Source: Prochilodus magdalenae
Taxonomy: Eukaryota; Chordata; Actinopteri; Characiformes; Prochilodontidae
Direction of reading: 5' to 3'
NCBI GenBank assembly: GCA_024036415.1
Contig: JAMWET010001101.1
Span: 425,001-489,000, forward strand
Length of the DNA: 64,000 nt
Notes under the pieces: model-generated
The model's input: the letters and a program-made list of their open reading frames with translations, nothing else
What the model was told of the DNA's origin: nothing
Databases searched by the model: none
In this document: one piece after another, positions 59,401 to 64,000 of the stretch
Layout of the letters: the number at the start of each line of letters is the position of its first letter
Numbering within the stretch: position 1 is the stretch's first letter
Translations under genes and position numbers: made by a program

Positions 59401-62400
59401 ACATGAAATCTTTTGCAGCGGTTCTAGGCTCCTCAAGTACTGACAATATTCACCATGTGCTCTGAAAAGCGCATTGTGACACTGTGATGTAATTTATCAT
59501 GATGACTATAAAACACTGGTGGACATCCTCAGCTCTCTGTAGATAAATATTTCAGTATAAACAAGCTACATAAAAAAAAGAGATCATGACATAAGCCCAG
59601 CACAATGGTGCAAGGCCAACCATTCAGAGCCTCAGAAAGCACACCATTGTTTTCACCTCTCCATTTCAGATGCTTTGGGGCTAACGATGAGTGCAAGCGT
59701 GGGGTTTCCTGCTCACTCACTGCAGGGGTCCGGGTCCCTCCCAGCATGCTTTGCCAGTGCCCAGAGGGAGGCAGCCCGGACTGAACACTCGTTCATTATC
59801 GCTCCCTCCCTCTCTCGCTTCAGCGGCCCCAGATACAGCAGCACGTCCCAGCGGTAGCTGAGCCGCAGTGGCCTCTTTTCAGCACTAGCGCTGCTCAGCC
59901 TTTAAAGGCACAGGAACCTTATTTTTTTTTTAAACATATATACACGTGCACACACGCACAGGCATGTGCAAGTGCATGGCCACGTGTGTTTGCATCATTT
60001 GAAAGGCACACACGAGTAGGCTGACCCAGGTGATTAAAATAATGCTTGCTTGGTAATGAGTCAAGAGTCTGCGTTTGTAAAAACACAAACAGCAAAAAAA
60101 AAAAAAAAAAAAAAGCAGGTCATCTTATTCCCCCCCAGGATCTGCCGAAAACAAAAGACTCGTGTGAAGTCTGGGATTTGCTCTGGCAGGAGCTATCCAC
60201 ACCCAGCTCCGCATGAGGAGTCACATGGTCGGCTCATTTTAAAACATGACTGCTTCGACTTTTCCCATAATTACTTCTCCCTTTTTGTATCATCAAGAGT
60301 GTCATCATGCCTGGGAAAATAGTCGTAGACAGAAAGTACTAACTCTGTCCTGAGTACTGACTCACGTATTCAGGGCAGAGTTAAAAATGCCCCAAGATGA
60401 CGAAGCTTTCACTGACACCCAAAACAAACACTCTCAACAGCAGAAAGTTGTACTTTGGAAACCAGCTGTACCACAGTGGCGTATAGATAAGGGTGTACAA
60501 GGTTTAAATTACTGACCTACAAACACAAAACACCATCAATAACGCGGTCAGCACGCCCTCTTCTATTTAAACGACATCTACACATTAAACTTCCAAATAT
60601 CAAGATCTGATCTTCTGTATGTGTTCAAAACCTCTACTGGGCTACAGGACCAGCCTAGCAAAGTGCTTTGCTACATGGGAAAGTTTTGAACGCTCTGTAA
60701 TGAAAAAAACCCAAAAAATAAATAAAACATTACGTCATATAAGCAGAAAATTCAGGGGGGAAAAAAATGTGTCATTTTAGCCATATTACACCTTTTCTCT
60801 TAAATCTTAAAGGATGAACCCAGAGGGTAAAACTCAGTACAGGCATATCAACCAAATTGTCTTAAATTTGTTTTATTGTAAGCATCTAAGCAATGTGTCC
60901 TTAGTTTCAACAATTCAAAAAATACTACTAGTTACTAGTCTGCAGGGTCTGAACTTAATATCTCACTGTTGGATTGTTTGATATCATGGTTTGCACTGTT
61001 CATCACCAATGCCAGTTGGTAACAGCTTACAACCTGCATAGTCATACCTCTGTGGTATGATTTTGCATAGAAATCAAGGCTAGCAACATTGTTACATTTC
61101 ACAAACACTGCTTAAAGAAGAAGAAAAAAAAAAAACAAAAAACACACACACACACAAAAAAATCTAATACACACAACACATTGAGCTCCATCATAAAGAG
61201 GACTCAATGGCTTCTTGCATTTGCATTCAAACCTTGTATGCCAAACTCCTACATCATATCAGCAAGAACAATTTCACAATTGTCTGACAAGCTCTGCTAC
61301 AGCATATAAACTTATTCAATTGACAAACACACTGAATAAAGACATAAAATCTACACTAGAACATAAGAATCCCTGCCAACTACATCAGAGAGCTAGGGGT
61401 TCTTGCGTTACTTATAGAAGGACATCAAACTCATTATGCATCCTTTCCTCATGTCACTCCAGATCAGTCTTATCTCCTCCAGCTCTGCCGGTCAAAGATG
61501 ACATAGACAGATTGGTAGAAACTGATACGGCTCCTCTAAAATGCCATGTTCATCCTGAAGCAATTTCCATTGCCCTCTGCTGTAAAGGCAGTGGGCCAGA
61601 GAAAGCTGCATCATGCTGCAGAAATCTAACACCTGAGACAGACTTCACTGCCAAGCTTCAAGGGTTATGCAAACTGATACCAAGTGGACATTTATGCCAT
61701 TTGCAGTGCATGGCCAGGATCCCGCAGAACACAGTTCATTTCCTCAGGCTTCACTGAAAAAAAGGACATCTGTCACATAGGCTAACAAGCCAGAGATCTG
61801 AATGGAGGTGCCATCTTTCAACTGTTCAGAGAACTCTATAATAGGGAAACCCATTAAGATTATGATAAAAAGCAGTTTGCTGTTCTTGTTCATGAAGGAG
61901 TACCAATACTCTACTCCAGTTGTAAAGGGTTTGATGACCAAAAGTTGTACAACAACCCCGAAGAGTTTTAAATTTCTCAAACACATGCAACGGAATATGT
62001 TAGTGTTGCAGGAGACCAAACCCAACATAAGGTAAGACAGTTAGTCTAGCGCTGGGGCTTACTTTGCGTGCAAGGTTAGCAGGCTGATAGCCTGAAGGAA
62101 AGGCAAGTTACCTGACAGGTGGGTTAGTATAGCTGCCAAGACATGCTCTGCGAGGTGGTAGGCTTCTGCCACCCAAATGTCGATTGCCTCTACCTCTTTG
62201 GCTAAAGAAGTTTCAGGCTGATACTCATTTGGAAGATGCTGAGGTGTGGAAACTGAGGTGACGGAAGACTCAGATTTAGACGGCGGTGGCGAAGCCTCCT
62301 TCGAAGAGACTGAGGTTGTTTTGTTAGAAACGCTCAGTTCGTGCACCTCTTGGTTGCTCCCTAGCTCTTTGAGAGCACAGATAGTAAGATGCTCTTGCTC

Positions 62401-64000
62401 CAAGTCCATAATCATTGCAGGGGGAGAAGGGGCAACAGACGTAGGGTCCTTGGCGACATGTCCTAGACCAAGGCTCTCAGGCTCTTCATCCTGACGTGAC
62501 TTCAAGCACTCTCTCATGAACTCCACAAAGCTGTCTGATGCTGTCATAGAGCATTCGGGTTCAATGTTCTCAGGTTCCTTTGTAGTTTCCGGAGACATTT
62601 GTCTGTCTGGAGTATCATGCAGGACTAGATCATCATGTTCAGAACTAGCCATCTCTAATCCCTCAGTCATATCACTGGTCACAAAATCAGAAATTACTTC
62701 ACTGATTATGTCTGATCCATCATTATGGAAAGAGGGGAATGGAGCAGGAGTGTTCTCCTGAACGGACGACAGTACCGCACTGGCCGGACTGATGTAATCC
62801 TCCTCCTCTACCAGTGAAAAACTTTCTGGTGCAATTACTGTCTTCTGGTCCTCTAGATCTATACTCTGATCTTCTAGTTCAGGACATGCCACTTCATTTC
62901 GAGGGAGGATAGGCTCAACATGGACATCTGCAGTGCTAGGTGGCAAAGGCTCAGGAACTGGAGTGATGTTTTGTTTGCTTTCTTTAGGCTGTTCATCTAT
63001 TTCATCAAGAACACTTTCTTCAATTGACTGCTGAGCAAACATAGTGTCATTCTGACACTGTTGGAGAGAGTTGGATTTTTGTAAGTCATATGATTCTCCA
63101 TCATTCTCACTAAAAACACCTGAATTTAGCTGATCTTTCAAAGCCAGTTCTTGGCTGGCATAATGATCCAAGTATGTGTCTATATCACTTGATTCAATCT
63201 CATTAGAGAGATCCTCATAATTAGGGGGCAGGTCTGGCAGGGTTTCTGCTGTTTTGTCAGGTTTAACAATGTCACTGTACGACTCTTTCTGAGGTTCATC
63301 TACATCTTGCAATATAGCCGATTGCTCGTGCAGGTCCTCCAAACTGGGATCCTTCGAATCAACAGAAGTCTGGTTGAAACTGTCTTGACCAACATCATCT
63401 TCGATAATCTTGTGCTTTGGAGAATCATCTGCAGCAGATTCAGTAACTTCTGATTGTGAGGAAATACTGTCCTCATTCAGGGGAACATCTTCAGATTCTG
63501 AAACCTCTGGATGTTCATCAGATGATATTGGAACCTTTGTGGTAGGCTCTTGCATTATCTCGTACTGCTCCTCATCTTCCTGCATCATTTCGTCATCACT
63601 GATATTTTGCTCTTCTGTCTCAATGACATTAATGATGGGCACCAGAATACCCAGTTTCTCTTTTTCATCTGGAAGGGTCACCTTGTCTATGCAAGGTACA
63701 GATTCAGGCGCATCGAGGGCTGCACATGGATGGCCACCACTCGCATCCTCAATCACCGTGTCATCTGATTCACCAGAGCTGTCAACTTCAAGAATTTCTG
63801 CAGGCTCAGAGCTACCACCCTGAGTGGCAGACTGCTGCTTTGTACTTGAGTCCGTCTGAGCAGCAGGAGCTGGAGAAGTGGCTTCAAAACCATCAGGTGG
63901 TGCAGGAGACACAGGTATCTCAGAGTCACGAGTTGCTGGGATACATGATGGGTCTTGTGTGTCTATGTCAGATTTCTCTTGCTTGTCCCACATATAGGCA
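51784..64000 (-). CDS. rtn3: Reticulon-3, long isoform (5' end outside window)
   Basis: Minus-strand exons: 62112-64000 (partial), 58253-58460, 57055-57193, 53915-53984, 53690-53736, 53174-53232, 51784-51832. The internal lengths 208, 139, 70, 47 and 59 bp are those expected for the vertebrate reticulon domain, and all phases join. The domain (190 aa) begins [18 protein letters not shown], with two long hydrophobic hairpins, and ends KRSKAE, an ER-type Lys-rich tail. INRALK and [13 protein letters not shown] point to RTN3 rather than RTN1/2/4. Reticulons wedge into and curve tubular ER membranes; RTN3 also restrains BACE1, and its long form is an ER-phagy receptor. The first exon present encodes over 620 acidic, mostly disordered residues with LC3-binding-like motifs (YSDI, YEDL, FSLV). 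Position next to zfta agrees with human 11q13.1. Confidence 0.94.
53174..53232 (-). CDS. rtn3: rtn3 exon: C-terminal amphipathic helix
   Basis: 59 bp encoding [19 protein letters not shown], matching [20 protein letters not shown] of RTN3. Acceptor TTCTGTGCAG, donor GTAAGT, phase 2. Confidence 0.95.
53690..53736 (-). CDS. rtn3: rtn3 exon: end of second hairpin
   Basis: 47 bp encoding [16 protein letters not shown]. The second Pro replaces the usual Val/Ile of FSVPxVYEK, a mild change. Acceptor TTTTTCTAG, donor GTGAGT, phase 0. Confidence 0.94.
53915..53984 (-). CDS. rtn3: rtn3 exon: second membrane hairpin
   Basis: 70 bp encoding [20 protein letters not shown] and LIL. Acceptor CATTTCAG, donor GTAAGC, phase 1. 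The Tc1 element at 54519-56178 lies in the intron upstream of it. Confidence 0.95.
54519..56178 (+). mobile_element. Tc1-family transposon with ~200-bp inverted repeats, in rtn3 intron
   Basis: Ends CAGTGGGGAAAATAAGTATT and AATACTTATTTTCCCCACTG, flanked by TA (54517-54518, 56179-56180). The inverted repeats extend about 200 bp each with an inner AAATAAGTATTTGGTC-like copy, the IR/DR layout of Sleeping Beauty-type relatives. The transposase starts at 54884 but is frameshifted. Confidence 0.94.
54884..55153 (+). pseudogene. Tc1-like transposase, N-terminal part, frameshifted
   Basis: [20 protein letters not shown], then [17 protein letters not shown] and [12 protein letters not shown]: the paired-like helix-turn-helix DNA-binding domain. 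The frame is lost after GGSSE. DDE-domain traces continue in other frames to about 55960 (for example a run coding SPDLNPIE near 55734, interrupted by a poly(A) insertion). Confidence 0.9.
56408..56437. repeat. (GT)n microsatellite
   Basis: About 15 GT units in an rtn3 intron. Confidence 0.95.
57055..57193 (-). CDS. rtn3: rtn3 exon: inter-hairpin loop
   Basis: 139 bp, encoding [40 protein letters not shown] and LK. It corresponds to the loop region (Nogo-66 equivalent). Acceptor GCTTGTGGCAG, donor GTTGGT, phase 0. Confidence 0.95.
58253..58460 (-). CDS. rtn3: rtn3 exon: first membrane hairpin
   Basis: 208 bp, acceptor CTCTCTCTCTTGCAG, encoding [17 protein letters not shown], a Leu-rich hydrophobic stretch, and [20 protein letters not shown]. 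Donor AA/GTAAGA, phase 2. Confidence 0.96.
59721..59796 (-). CDS. rtn3: Candidate alternative first exon of a short rtn3 isoform
   Basis: On the minus strand an ATG with A at -3 opens [25 protein letters not shown] and reaches a donor (TGCA/GTGAGT) that leaves one base, exactly the phase needed to join the reticulon-domain exon at 58460, giving ...[15 protein letters not shown]-rich sequence with CpGs lies just upstream (about 59800-59890). RTN1 and RTN4 have short isoforms that start from such internal first exons. Inference from phase and position only; no transcript evidence. Confidence 0.45.
60092..60114. repeat. Poly(A) tract
   Basis: An uninterrupted run of more than 20 A in an rtn3 intron, possibly the tail of a retroposed fragment. 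Confidence 0.8.
60120..62058. other. rtn3 intron, no recognised element
   Basis: Contains a 180-codon plus-strand open frame (61215-61757) without a recognisable family, and a poly(A)/(CA) stretch near 61120-61165. I see no supported gene here. Confidence 0.4.
62112..64000 (-). CDS. rtn3: rtn3 long N-terminal exon (truncated by window edge)
   Basis: The frame is open to the right edge, so the exon continues beyond 64000 and the ATG at 63993 is probably internal. Rich in Glu, Asp, Ser and Pro. The end [20 protein letters not shown] precedes the splice into the membrane domain. Donor CTGTCAG/GTAACT, phase 1. Confidence 0.88.

Noticed and set aside
61215..61757. 180-codon plus-strand open frame in an rtn3 intron
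   Set aside because: No recognisable domain, Cys/His/Ser-rich composition without a motif, and antisense to rtn3; it may be chance or an old repeat. A protein search would decide.
61744..62028. Minus-strand frame just downstream of the long rtn3 exon as an extra rtn3 exon
   Set aside because: The 62112 donor joins the reticulon domain in phase, and this frame has no acceptor/donor pair or reticulon similarity.

Overview
This is vertebrate nuclear DNA, almost certainly from a ray-finned fish. It has long introns with canonical GT/AG splice sites, sparse coding sequence, abundant Tc1/mariner and hAT-like DNA transposons of teleost type, CA/TA/GATA microsatellites and two large minisatellites. 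An otophysan (characin, catfish or carp relative) is a guess from repeat style only.

Layout. 1-13.5 kb is gene-poor: a 45-bp minisatellite (1-1185), a hAT-type element with a perfect 8-bp target duplication (2817-3884), AT-rich and CA microsatellites, a long perfect palindrome (10329-10411), a decayed LINE fragment and a 34-bp minisatellite. At 13570-13594 (minus) lies the first coding exon of a gene I do not recognise; the rest of that gene must lie to the left. 15633-19673 (plus) is ecsit, complete in 7 coding exons. 23515-31269 (minus) is a large spindoc-like gene of 5 coding exons (about 1286 aa) that carries five copies of a basic YWR-x-KKR-x-QRAR module plus one SPINDOC/ZFTA-type zinc finger. 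35016-45596 (plus) is zfta (C11orf95 homologue), 5 coding exons and 628 aa, with four zinc fingers of the same class, one per exon. 51784-64000 (minus) is rtn3: a complete reticulon domain in six exons plus a very long acidic N-terminal exon that runs off the right edge.

The order and orientation rtn3 / zfta / spindoc (convergent, then head-to-head) match, as I recall it, the human 11q13.1 block RTN3-ZFTA-SPINDOC. ecsit is on a different chromosome in human (19p13.2). The spindoc-like gene and zfta share the same zinc finger on exons with identical 1-1 intron phase, so they look like ancient divergently transcribed paralogues. The most interesting items are the five-fold basic module fused to the SPINDOC finger, the symmetric zinc-finger exon shared by the two neighbours, a phase-compatible candidate alternative first exon for a short rtn3 isoform at 59721-59796, and the 41-bp-arm palindrome at 10.3 kb.

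All gene models were assembled by eye from reading frame, splice consensus and remembered family sequences. No search, alignment or transcript evidence was available.
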